In this document: piece after piece, positions 10,306 to 18,933 of the stretch
Position numbering within the stretch: the stretch's first letter is position 1
How the letters are laid out: every line of letters begins with the position of its first letter
Assembly: GCA_028456385.1 (NCBI GenBank)
Contig: JALNQF010000626.1
Location: forward strand, 1 to 18,933
DNA from: Ophiosphaerella korrae
Taxonomy: Eukaryota; Ascomycota; Dothideomycetes; Pleosporales; Phaeosphaeriaceae
Direction of reading: 5' to 3'
Length of the DNA: 18,933 bases
Translations under genes and position numbers: made by a program
The notes under the pieces: model-generated
Database searches by the model: none
What the model was told of the DNA's origin: nothing
Seen by the model: only the letters and a program-made list of their open reading frames with translations

Positions 10306-12745
10306 TTAAATATATATTATTTATTTTCCTTATAACTTATACTATTGCTTAGTACTTTAATAAGGATAAAGGAACAAGAGAATATATATTATGTTATAGG
10401 ATAATAATAATAGTATAGTTTAATTCTATAGAACTAGATATACTCTAATAAGTACTAGTAATAGTTACTCTATATTAAGGATTTATACAAGGGCTATACT
10501 ATAATATAGTTAATCTTTCTAAATTTAGGAGAGGAAAGGTTAATTTACGTTACTTAATTAAGAGATTAGATACCTTTTATTGTTATAATAAGTAAATACC
10601 CCTTCTTTAGACCTAACTTATACTTGTTAGTAAAATCGGCTTTACTCTATAGATATAAATTTTAATTATAGCTAATCTACCTATAGAAGATAAAGCTAAT
10701 TTTACTACTAACTAGTATTAAAAACTTTCTATAACTCTATAAGAACAAATTCTAAAATAGTAGGTATTTATTATATTTATACGCTACTAAAAATTCTATC
10801 TATAATAGTGTTTACAATGTACTACTAAAATAGCACCTAACAACTTTTAATATACTCTTCTTATATTAAACCTTATATAAGTCTTAGTACTAAGGCTATA
10901 AACGTCTACTTATATCTCTTTACTACAATCTTGTTTACTATTAGTGTAGTCTAATTTGCTACGTACAATCTATTTTTACAAGGTATACTAGTAATACTCT
11001 TCTATCTTATAGTAGCTACTCTACGCTTTCTTTACTTAATACTATTCTATATTTTCTCTAATTACTATATAGTATATCTATAGTAGTATATTAACTATAC
11101 TAGAATAGTTATCTTTATATAGGCTACGTCGATCTTGTTTATATCTATAGCCTTTAGTTACGCAAAAACAAGGTAGTAGAGATATATAGTTATTATTACT
11201 TTAGTAACTTCTATCTCCTTTATTTGCCTCTAAGATATTTAGTACTATTAGTTAAGAAGCTAGCGCAATTAAGTTACTGTGTATATTATAATTAGGAGCC
11301 TATTAACACTACCTACGCTAGACTACTAGTATACTTACTCTAGGAGGAATCTAGAACATAGGCTTTTACGCGCTTTCTTAAGACTTATAATTATTAATAG
11401 TATAGGCGATAGAATCTATGTAATAGATTTTCTTAGCAATACGTTAGGAAAATACTTAAACTTACTAGATATTAGCTATTATATTATACATTTTATAGTT
11501 ATTATTAGAGGACGTATATATTAGTATAGTTTAATAGAGGTATACTATAAGTAGGCACTCTCTAGCTTAGAGATACTAGCCTAGTAATTAGAATAGTTAG
11601 GTCTAGTTAGCTAGCTAGTAGAATTGTATTGTAGTCGCGTTTAGGATAAAGCTAATTTTGCTAGAAACTGTATTTGCTATTATAATAGTTACTAATATTT
11701 ATTGTAACTCTAGCTATCTACCTACTATTGCGCTCCTAAGCCTAATCTATAAGTTTTAATATATTTTTCTCTTCTCTTTTAATTTTAGTATTAAAAATCC
11801 TTTATACTTACTCTTTTATAGTAATATCTACCTATCTACTATAAGTCTAAGGTATAGCTTTATAGAAATTACTCTATCTTACCTAAGTAGTTATATAGAC
11901 CTTAAGTAGTATACGTAAACTATAGTATACTAGATATAGCCCTCTTTTTGTAGAATTAAGTGTATCTAGACTCTTATTACGCGTTAGAGATTAACAAGGT
12001 AGTCTTAACTCTAGAGATCGTTTATACTTACGCCTTAGGCGTATCTTTTTCTTATATTGCGGTTGTTTTGCGTAGCTATATTAAATAGTAATTGTAATAC
12101 TATACGTATATATTATAAGGGCTTACACTTATAGCTATAAATAAATAGTATTTAAAGAGGAATATACTATAAATTTACTATATTTAGTATAACTAGAGTT
12201 AAAGTATACTATATATATAGTAGTAGAGTATTAACAAGTCTATTACTCTTTTATATAGGGTTAAGTACTATATAATCTAGTTACTAAATATAGCTTAGTA
12301 AGTATTAGCTATTTTATATAATTAGTAGGTATTAGTTAGAAGTTCTATCTTATTTGTTTAGGCCTATTATCTTAGACCTAGGTACTTATAGTATATTACT
12401 ACTTATCTAAGATTGTAGCTAGTAACCCTATTTAAACTAGTATAGCTAATATAAGTATAAGTAGATAATATTAAGATTGCGGCGTACTCGACACTACTAT
12501 ACCTCTAGCTAATAGCTATAGTAGTATAAACACTACTTATCCTAGACCTACTAGAGGTTTTACATAACTAACCCCTAATAAAGATATATTTAAAGTTAGA
12601 TTTTATATCTCTAAAGGCTAAGACTTAGGCTAGAGAGCTAGGGTTTAACTTATACACTATTTCTCTATATCTATTAATGTAAGTTTTAAGAGTATTAGCT
12701 TTAAGGGTTATATTGTAGAAAAATACAGGTAACTAAAGCTTCTCT
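10306..12745 (+). pseudogene. Relic G: large unrecognised plus-strand protein gene
   Basis: A plus-strand frame runs in one phase to about 11640 and in the next phase from about 11645 to 12745. The first 400 or so codons have only about 26 stops (6-7 percent), the lowest density among the unnamed relics. Readable stretches include LGEERLIYVT (about 10528), FIVIISKYPFFRPNLYLLVK (about 10580), LYLYATKNSIYNSVYNVLLK (about 10770), YIGYVDLVYIYSL (about 11119), LPLRYLVLLVKKLAQLSYC (about 11227), YARLLVYLL and AFTRFLKTYNY (about 11310-11395). In the second phase come NKVVLTLEIVYTYALGV (about 11990) and KIYLKLDFISLKAK (about 12571). It lies in the same orientation as the chitinase downstream. No family was recognised; a phase change near 11640 could be an intron. 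Confidence 0.42.
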
Positions 12746-13368
12746 TGCTATTAGTTAATAATAGACATGTAATTATTACTACTATCTAGATAAAGAGAAG
12801 CACTAGTAGCTCTACTAGATAGAAAAACAAAAAGTTAAAAAGTTTACGTAGACGTAGTTTAGCTTGCATAACGATATAGGACTATAGCTAGAGTTAATAT
12901 AGTTACTCTACTACTCTTTAGTATACTATTTAAGAATTTTTTATTACAAGGCTATAACACTAACTTAATAGTAGTTATACTTGTAATATAGATAAGAACA
13001 GCGTTAAAAAGTCTTATTGTAGTATAAGAAGTATTTTAGATAGAAGTTTTAGTAGTAGGCTAAGTACTAAAGAGAGTAGTAAAATACCTACCTTAATTAC
13101 AGTATAATCTTATAGTATTAAAATTCTTAGAGCCTTAATATTAAATAAGTTAATCTATTACTAAATTAAATATAGTGTGCTTAGTGCCTTAGCTATAGTA
13201 GAACCTTTAAGCAAATCCTTTAATAAATACTAATAGGTTCTCTTTATTTAACTTAATAATCTTCTTAATTAATATTACTACTTTTTAACTTATTTTAGCT
13301 ACTTACTTAAGATACTTTCTTTACTATTATTAACCCTCTATATATAGAATATATATGTTACTAGTTAA
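12746..13368. other. No gene firmly recognised; weak minus-strand reading
   Basis: Between relic G and the chitinase. The minus strand can be read for about 170 codons (for example LSSRATSASLYLD and SSRVTILTLAIVLYRYAS), but other phases look equally plausible, so I do not call a gene. The 5' region of the chitinase should fall in its last few hundred bases. No TATA box or other promoter element can be told from the AT-rich background. Confidence 0.3.
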
Positions 13369-13410
13369 GATATAAATTGTTTTAAGAATGTAGCCTATTT
13401 TACAAATTAG

Positions 13411-13458
13411 GTACGTTAATTGTTATTATAGATAGATATCTAATATTCTCCTATATAG
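13411..13458 (+). other. Chitinase intron 1 (48 bp)
   Basis: It starts GTACGT directly after the YFTN* codons and ends TATATAG; a CTAAT branch-like site lies at 13440-13444, 14 bases before the end. Removing it joins YFTNW to VVYSRN, which matches the usual YFTNW-x-x-Y-G-R-N order of this chitinase group. Its length is typical of ascomycete introns. Confidence 0.75.
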
Positions 13459-13813
13459 GTAGTATATAGTCGTAATTTCTATCCTTAAGATCTAGTTACT
13501 AACGCCTTTACTTATGTTATCTACGCTTTTACTAATATTTAACCTAAAACTAGAGAAGTCTATCTATCTAATACTTAGTCTAATATATAAAAGCACTATC
13601 CTTCTAACTTATAAACTAAGACTAGTCTTAATATCTATAGATACGTAAAATAGCTCTACTTATAGAAAAAACAAAATTACTAGCTAAAAACACTACTATC
13701 TATTAGTAGATAGTCGTATTCTAGTAACTTTGCTCTACTAGCTTCTATAGTCGTAGGTAGGTCTAGGTTTATAAGTAGTGCTATTACTCTTCTTAAAGAT
13801 CTTAGCTTTAATA

Positions 13814-13870
13814 GTATAGATTTATTTAATATATAATATAGGCTTTGCACTCCCTAATATATTTATATAG
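13814..13870 (+). other. Chitinase intron 2 (57 bp), inside the catalytic motif
   Basis: Donor GTATAG, acceptor TATATAG, CTAAT at 13854-13858. Splicing restores F-N-S-L-N-L-D-*-E, the decayed form of F-D-G-(L/I)-D-(L/I)-D-W-E, with the interrupted codon (A + GC) giving the position of the motif glycine. Without splicing the motif is broken by about 19 foreign codons. This is strong internal evidence that the copy came from a genomic, unprocessed gene. Confidence 0.78.
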
Positions 13871-13893
13871 GCCTTAATTTAGACTAGGAGTTT

Positions 13894-14026
13894 TTATAAA
13901 GTATCTAAACCAAGCTAGTATCTTGTTATATATTAAATAGTAGTTATAGATAAGCCTTAGGCTAACAATCTAGTTGCACTACTAGCTAAAACTCGTAAAG
14001 TATAACTCTAGTCGCCTTACTATATA
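13894..14026 (+). other. Unresolved chitinase segment, probably holding another intron
   Basis: After D*EF (ending 13893) the phase no longer reads as chitinase. The family sequence resumes in another phase at EANKASNL (from about 14027). A candidate donor, GTATCT, occurs at about 13901 and a TATATAG acceptor ends at 14027. I cannot fix the boundaries; an indel is also possible. Confidence 0.4.
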
Positions 14027-14232
14027 GAGGAAGCTAATAAAGCTAGTAACTTAATATATACTTAGTATAATATGCACCCTAAAACTACCTCTTATTAACT
14101 ACTATAACTTTAGTAGGTAAGTAATAGTAACTAGGTATAAAAAATCTCTAATTCACGTAATATAAGGCCTAGCAACTATAATATCTTGAAGTTAGCTACT
14201 ATAGATAAATACTTAGACTTTTAGAATTTAAT

Positions 14233-14275
14233 GTAAGTTTAATTCTAAGGACTAATTATTTCTAACTCTTTTAAG
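14233..14275 (+). other. Chitinase intron (43 bp) before AYDY strand
   Basis: A consensus GTAAGT donor, a canonical CTAAC branch site (14262-14266) and a TTTTAAG acceptor. Splicing completes the Met codon (AT+G) and joins NLM to AYNY, the family's NLMAYDY strand, while shifting the reading phase exactly as needed. Short even for a fungal intron, but all three signals are intact. Confidence 0.78.
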
Positions 14276-14870
14276 GGCGTATAACTACTCTAGTAGTAAT
14301 TCTAGCGTAAGCTCCTATAACGCAAACTAGAACTAATTATTAATAATCTAAAGTAGTACTCTATTTAATACTAATAAAGTAGTTAATAACTACGTTAGAT
14401 CTAGGGTTCCTACTAGTAAAATTATAATTAGAATACTACTCTATAGTTACTCTTTTACAAATACTAATAGCTCTAGGATACTCTACTCTAGTATTAGTAA
14501 AGGTATATAGGAATTAGAGATATATAATTATAAGGACTTACTATAACTAGGTATAGTTAAGATAGATTCTACTATTAAGGTAAGCTAGAGCTATAACACT
14601 ATATAACAACTTATAGTAAGCTTTAATATACCTAAAGTTATATTAATAAAAGTAGTATATATTAAAGCTAAGGGCCTTAGTAGTATAATGTAGTAGGAAT
14701 TAAGTAGTAATAAAAAGAGTAATAGGTCTCTTATCTAAACTATAAGACTTATAACCTTACTTTTACTACTATATTAACACTATAGTTTATTAAAACTCTT
14801 AGAGGAGTTAGCGCTCTTAAAAAGAGTATTAACCTACTAGAATATTCTAAATCTATATACGGAAATTTAA

Positions 14871-16449
14871 AGGTAGGAATAAATAATTAGATAGGCTAAT
14901 CTTATTTATTACTTAAAAGACTATATATCCCTTACCTACTTTTTTACTTCTATTAACCTTTTACTTTAGTACGTAGTAGCAAAATATATACCTTAAAAAT
15001 ATAATTCTTATAAGTAATTATACTTTTACACTATAGTATATTTAAAGAGGTCTAGCTAAGGATACTACTTTTTAGTCTAAGTTATAGCGTTTAATAGATA
15101 GTATACTTTAATATAGGCTATATAAGAATATTAAGTATAAAATAGAGCTATTTAAAGTAGTATAGTTAAATATAAAATTAGTGTTAGAATCTTACGCCCT
15201 CTTAACTTTAAATTCTAGTCCTACTTTATAGATAAGGAGAACGCTAGAAGTATAAAGACTACCTAGAGCTAATACAATTTTAATTATATATAGTAAGCTG
15301 CGCTACTATAGCTAATAGTAGGTCTTAGTAGGGTTATTTCTACTAAAGTCTATTAGTTTAAGCGAAATTTTCTATAAGCAATCCCCTACTCTCTTAGTTT
15401 AACGCTCTATTTTCTTTAGTTATAACTACCCTCTACTCTTTAGTAGATAAGACTCTCTAATATTAAAACCTTTATTAGAATCTTAATTTATACCTCTTCT
15501 ACCTTTACCTATAACAAGACTTAATATAAAAAAGAATATAGAATAAAACTACTTTATAATTTAAGATATACCTAGTAAATTATATAGTATCTTAATACCT
15601 TATAGAGTAAAGTTTCTTAGAGTAAGCTCTTCTAGTATACTTTTTACGTATTTAGATAGACCTAGTAAAGTCTATAAGCTCTCTAAGAGAATAAAGTCTA
15701 AATCCTAATACTAATTTTGTACGCAACTATATAGAAACATTAACTAGACCTAATTAATAAAGGTTATTATAGCTAAGGTCCTTATTTTAAGGGGAGAGAA
15801 GCTTAATTAACTTAATATAATTAGCGTCTTTAGACTAATATTATCTCTATATCAAGTTAATCCTATCTTAATAGGTAATTAAGTTTTGTAAATATATATA
15901 AAGCGTCTACTTAGCTATTTTAGTTAGATACCTTACTATTTCTTTATTATATCTAGACGATCTACAACATAATAGAATTGTAGCTATATCTATTATTAGT
16001 TGCGTTAGCTAACGCCTATATATCCTTATAGTATCTACTAGCCCTAGGTAGCGCTTAAGAAGCTAATCCTCTAATAATAATTATTAACAAAGAGTTAAAT
16101 TTTCCTATAAGATACTATAATTCTATAGGTGCTCTTATATTGCTTTCTCTTAGTAACTATTAGAGCTACTTAGACTTTCTTAGAACTAAAGAAGGCTAAC
16201 CTTAAGTCTTATAGCAACTAGGGTAGAAGGCGTACTTCTAGCTATCTAATTATATATATAAAACTAGTGTTAATAGATTAACTTACTATAGTAGAAGCTA
16301 TTAAGTTAGATTTTCTATTAATAAAGGAAGGACTTAGAAGGTTATAGTATTATATTATAGTAATTGTCTATACTATAATAAAAGAGACCTTTAAATATTC
16401 TACTTTAGAGTTCTCTAAAATATTCTAGAGGGCCTAGCTATATTTAGAT
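14871..16449. other. No gene recognised; competing weak readings
   Basis: Downstream of the chitinase. Two minus-strand phases between about 15180 and 15700 both give protein-like text (LYSLRELIDFTRSI in one, KLREQGIAYRKFR-like in another), and a plus reading around 15905-15990 includes LLYLDDLQHNRIVAI. None is clearly better than the others, so I assign no gene. No repeat of note was seen. Confidence 0.3.
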
Positions 16450-17092
16450 AGATCTAGCTAAATTATAAGCACAAATTATTTATAAATTATATATTAGTTA
16501 AGATTAGTTAGAGTTCTTATAATATTACTATCTAAACTTAATTATATATATCTATAGCCCCTTAAACGCTCTTATTAACATTAAGGTTATATAAATACCT
16601 AAAGTCTACTACTTTGCGCTAAAATCCTATAAATTAGAGCTTAAGTATAGGATAAACCTTAAAGTCCTATAATAGATGTAAAAAGACAATCTTAGTAGAA
16701 CCTTCTAGTTAGTAGTAGTCTTAGGCTACTAAACGGCTCTAGTTTTATAATATAAGATTAGGCGATAAATAACGTTTAGAAAACTACCTTCTAACTAAGC
16801 GTATCCTTACTACTTATAACTAGGAGTTAGCACCTATTATAGAAATAAGCTACTACGCCGTAGGCGCTTAATATAAGCCTAATACTAAAGCTAAGAATTA
16901 AGAAAGTAATAGATTTAAGATTAGTTAGTAAGATGTATATAGTATTATTAATAGAGACAGCGTGTATAAGATAGAATATATTACGTGTTAGGGTTTAAGT
17001 AGTATACTATATATATAAAAATAGCTTAGGTAAGCTTAAGATAATAGAGGATACGCGTAGTAAGATTAAAATAAATTAAAATTTCTCTAATC
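16450..17092 (+). pseudogene. Relic H: weak plus-strand gene relic, cut by the MITE
   Basis: One plus-strand phase reads about 200 codons with some 28 TAA/TAG stops (14 percent). It includes YIYSPLNALINIKVI (about 16548), PKVYYFALKSYKLELKYRINLKVL in part (about 16600), ITFRKLPSN, LGVSTYYRNKLLRRRRLI (about 16826-16880) and DRIYYVLGFK (about 16970). Basic residues dominate. The reading stops at the edge of the inverted-repeat element at 17095, so the element may have inserted in it or just beside it. Stop density is high and the call is weak. Confidence 0.28.
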
Positions 17093-17094
17093 TA

Positions 17095-17134
17095 ACGTCT
17101 ATCTACGTGTACTAAAAAACCCTACAAGCTAGAA
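17095..17134 (+). repeat. Left terminal inverted repeat of the MITE
   Basis: Begins ACGTCTATCTACGTGTAC and contains AAAAAACCCTAC. Its partner is 17581-17620 on the other strand. Mismatches fall at arm positions 15, 21, 32, 33 and 34. Similarity ends abruptly after position 40. Confidence 0.85.
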
Positions 17135-17580
17135 CTTTTTATTACTATATATCCTACAACTATTAATAAACTTAAAAACTCTTAGTATAATATAATTATA
17201 CTATATTCTCTACCTTGTTAATTTCTCTTAAAGTAAAACTTGTTACTAATTCTATAATAGTTGTTTATACTTACTAGCTTTAGCTTAGAAGGTCTTAGAT
17301 TTAATAATTACCTTTTATATTTACTCTATATTGTAAAATACTATAGATAGATATCTTAAAAGTATAGGCTAAGCTTAGATACTTATTAGCTAACTAACTT
17401 ACCCTTCTATGCTACTATAACGCTCGTGTAGCTAAGACTACTAAAAGTAGTAAGTTGTAGGGTAATAAAGAGAATTTTAGTAAATAGAATACTACAACTA
17501 TACTTTAGATTATTTATCCTAAGATTCTAGAGTTATAATACCCTACGTTAGCGTTACTATGTCTACTAGCGCTAATAGTT

Positions 17581-17620
17581 TTCTAGTACGTAGGGTTTTC
17601 TAGTATACGTAGATAGACGT
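17581..17620 (-). repeat. Right terminal inverted repeat of the MITE
   Basis: Read on the minus strand it begins ACGTCTATCTACGTATAC and contains GAAAACCCTAC. Just inside it, CCCTACGTTAGCG (about 17540-17553) and the reverse strand of 17569-17595 share CCCTACGT and TAGCG, so there is a subterminal partial repeat as well. Confidence 0.85.
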
Positions 17621-17639
17621 TAGTTAATAGATAATACTA

Positions 17640-17840
17640 TTAGAAGTACTATCCTCTTTCCTTTTTTGCTAAAGCACGCTTTTCTTTCTAAATCTATCTA
17701 CAATAGACTATAATATACGTAGCCCTTATAATTATCTTTCTTATACTTCTACTTAGACACTTAGTTCTTACCTTTCTTAAGGAAGTAGTAGCCTACTATA
17801 TATAACTACTCTAGGCTACTATTAATTATATAAATATATT
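17640..17840 (-). pseudogene. Short minus-strand relic beside the MITE
   Basis: On the minus strand from about 17830 to 17640, some 60 codons contain only four stops and read GYYFLKKGKN*VSK*KYKK, then GYVYYSLL*IDLERKACF and SKKGKRIVL. The stretch is Lys-rich and looks like a real protein fragment, but it is too short to place. It lies just outside the right end of the MITE. Confidence 0.3.
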
Positions 17841-18933
17841 ATATATATAGTAGTAAATTACTACTCTTAACTTTAAACTTTTTTAATAGTAAATAATATA
17901 GGTTTTCTAATCTATAGTAGTTATAATAAGTTCTACTAAGAGGTCTAGAAAGAGGAAGGATAGATATAGACAAGTTATAGGGATAAACTATAGGTAGGCG
18001 AATAAATAGTGTAGGAATCTAGCGTAGTAGAAGATATAGAGGTGTATAGGCGTATAGCGTATAGACTGTCTTTATTTTACTAAGATAAGAAGAACTTAAG
18101 TATTAACTTCTTACTAAAGCTTTTAAAGGTATTTATTTAGTAAGATAAATATAATAAATAATGTATCTATTATATATAGGCTTTTTAATTTCTTACTAGA
18201 TAACTATTAAAATATTTAGTACTAGGCCTAATCTTTAATATATATATATACCTAGGTTAAATTAATTTTGTTTTATTTATTAAAGCAAAGTTATTACGTA
18301 AGTAATAATATAGTACTAAGCTTTATATAAGGTATTCTTAGCTATAAGTTTAGTATAGATAACTACTTTTTCTCTTAAATAATATACTATTACAAAAGAG
18401 TGTATACTACAAGTAATATTTTATTTACCTAAAAAATAATAAGTTAAAACTAATATTAAGAGATAGTTATATTTTTACTCTAATACAAACTAGTAGAATT
18501 ATAAAGCGTCTATTTTATCTTTATATTAGTGTATCTTAATAGATTAACTTAACAATATAAACTTAATAGCGCTTAACTTTAGTTTATACTACTAATTTTA
18601 TAGGTATATAAACCCTAGCTTTTAGGATAATTTTATACTAACTATATAGTAATTAATCTTACACGAAACTAGACTATAGGGTATATATAATATAGTACCT
18701 AGGTATTGTATCTATAAATAACACGATTAAAGCTATATTTAGTAGCTATTTATATAAGAACGGGACACTCAATATAGATTGTCTAGGTCCTATATTTCTA
18801 AAAACGAGTTTAGCTAGTACTATATACGCTACTACTATCTAATAAATTATTTCTATGTATACTTCTACTAAGTAGTAGAAAGGTGTTTAATAGATAGTTT
18901 CTAGCTAAGTTATAACTCTATAGTTTTTATTAT
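17841..18933. other. No gene recognised
   Basis: RIP-type sequence to the window end. Visible details are a short (GTATAGC/G)n-like direct repeat at about 18042-18065, a (TA)n run at about 18239-18250, and an imperfect stem around 18765-18793 (GGGACACTCAAT against ATTGTCTAGGTCC). No frame stood out on either strand and no RNA gene could be supported. Confidence 0.4.

Larger units (their letters stand above)
13369..14870 (+). pseudogene. GH18 (class V) chitinase, RIP-inactivated, introns retained
   Basis: An endochitinase of glycoside hydrolase family 18, which cuts beta-1,4-GlcNAc chains in chitin. Motifs in order, stops read as Trp/Gln: KNVAYFTN* (13387-13410); YSRNFYP*DL then VIYAFTNI*P and EVYLSNT (13465-13584); KHYPSNL (about 13594); YVK*LYL*KKQN (about 13650); LKTLLSISR* equal to the SIGGW strand, then YSSNF (about 13687-13728); LLKDLSFN, then across an intron to LNLD*EF, the DxxDxDxE site with its Glu codon kept and a preceding Asp now Asn; EANKASNL (about 14030); NYNILKLATIDKYLDF*NLM (14174-14232), spliced to AYNY; STLFNTNKVVNNYV; LLYSYSFTNTN; ELEIYNYKDLL; VSFNIPKV; AKGLSSIM**ELSSNKK (to about 14713). 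The frame ends at TAA 14868-14870. The signal peptide and true start are not seen. The SIGGW and DxxDxDxE positions are damaged and stops are numerous, so it is a dead copy. Confidence 0.92.
17095..17620. mobile_element. MITE-like element, 526 bp, 40-bp terminal inverted repeats, TA flanks
   Basis: The ends ACGTCTATCTACGT... (17095-17134) and the reverse complement of 17581-17620 match at 35 of 40 positions. TA stands immediately outside both ends (17093-17094 and 17621-17622), as expected of a TA target-site duplication made by Tc1/mariner-superfamily transposases. The interior of about 446 bp has no readable transposase. Four of the five arm mismatches are A/G transitions of the kind RIP makes. 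It is probably a non-autonomous element that inserted before the block was mutated. The superfamily assignment rests only on the TA flanks. Confidence 0.82.
1..18933. other. RIP-degraded AT-rich block (whole window)
   Basis: Seen: TA and CTAG are extremely frequent, only a handful of TCA or TGA trinucleotides occur in the whole window, and ATG is rare. The longest open frame is about 100 codons. Stops in the relic frames are nearly all TAA or TAG. Known: RIP in Pezizomycotina changes C to T mainly at CpA in duplicated DNA on both strands, turning CAA/CAG and TGG codons into TAA/TAG and ATG into ATA. Inference: the entire window, with no spared segment visible, has been through this process. 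Ordinary AT-biased drift would not remove TCA/TGA so selectively. Confidence 0.88.

Noticed and set aside
11365..11560. LysM domain in relic G
   Set aside because: One phase gives NLCNRFS-like text and another gives IGDRIYVIDF, each vaguely LysM-like, but neither carries the full set of positions, and the downstream GH18 is not of the LysM-bearing type.
12738..12801. Inverted repeat GCTTCTCTT / AAGAGAAGC
   Set aside because: Only 9-10 bp arms with a 46-bp loop and no target duplication; compatible with chance in this composition.
15940..15990. YLDD motif suggesting a reverse transcriptase
   Set aside because: LLYLDDLQHN appears on the plus strand, but no other RT block (such as a fingers/palm motif) could be read on either side; a four-residue match is expected by chance.
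18765..18793. Hairpin or small RNA
   Set aside because: The stem is short and interrupted, and no terminator, promoter or RNA family feature accompanies it.
1..18933. Mitochondrial or AT-rich bacterial genome
   Set aside because: High AT and TAA/TAG could suggest these, but there are no intact genes, tRNAs or rRNAs, and the chitinase carries spliceosomal introns with fungal signals.

Overview
This window looks like an AT-rich, repeat-induced-point-mutation (RIP) degraded block from a filamentous ascomycete genome. TA, TAA, TAG and CTAG are everywhere. TCA, TGA and CCA are nearly gone and ATG is rare. In 18.9 kb the longest open frame is only about 100 codons. In-frame stops are almost always TAA or TAG (former CAA, CAG or TGG), which is what C-to-T change at CpA on both strands produces. 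No intact gene, tRNA or rRNA was found, so nothing here is likely to make a normal protein. If TAA/TAG are read as former Gln/Trp codons, long protein-like frames reappear, and these relics are what I annotate.

The best supported relic is a plus-strand GH18 (class V) chitinase at about 13369-14870. Its YFTNW start, SIGGW-like strand, DxxDxDxE catalytic motif, NLMAYDY-like strand, LYGRSF-like strand and WWE-type C-terminal motif can all be followed. At least three short introns with GT, CTAAY and AG signals restore the family motifs exactly at their junctions. This shows that the degraded DNA includes a former ordinary, intron-bearing nuclear gene and not only transposons.

Region by region: 1-2725, a plus-strand relic (A) with a Cys-rich patch followed by a heptad-like stretch. 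2681-2847, an imperfect inverted repeat and an AT palindrome. 2935-3650, a plus-strand frame in the same phase as A. 3810-5080, minus-strand frames in one phase. 5388 to about 9560, a large plus-strand relic (D) of more than 1,300 codons, with a 21-bp tandem repeat encoding a heptad coiled coil and a 51-bp-spaced duplication. About 9560-10300, a minus-strand relic (E) convergent on D, with a lysine tract. About 10306-12745, a plus-strand relic (G). 13369-14870, the chitinase. 16450-17092, a weak plus-strand relic. 17095-17620, a 526-bp MITE-like element with 40-bp terminal inverted repeats and TA flanks. 17640-17840, a weak minus-strand relic. The remaining stretches hold nothing I can name.

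Apart from the chitinase, the relics were picked by reading translations by eye for low stop density and protein-like composition, without searches. Frames in phase on opposite strands can both look plausible, so boundaries and some strands are provisional. The genes are mostly on the plus strand and lack any recognised reverse transcriptase or transposase. The block may therefore be a degraded copy of a duplicated chromosomal segment or the cargo of a large mobile element; this is inference.
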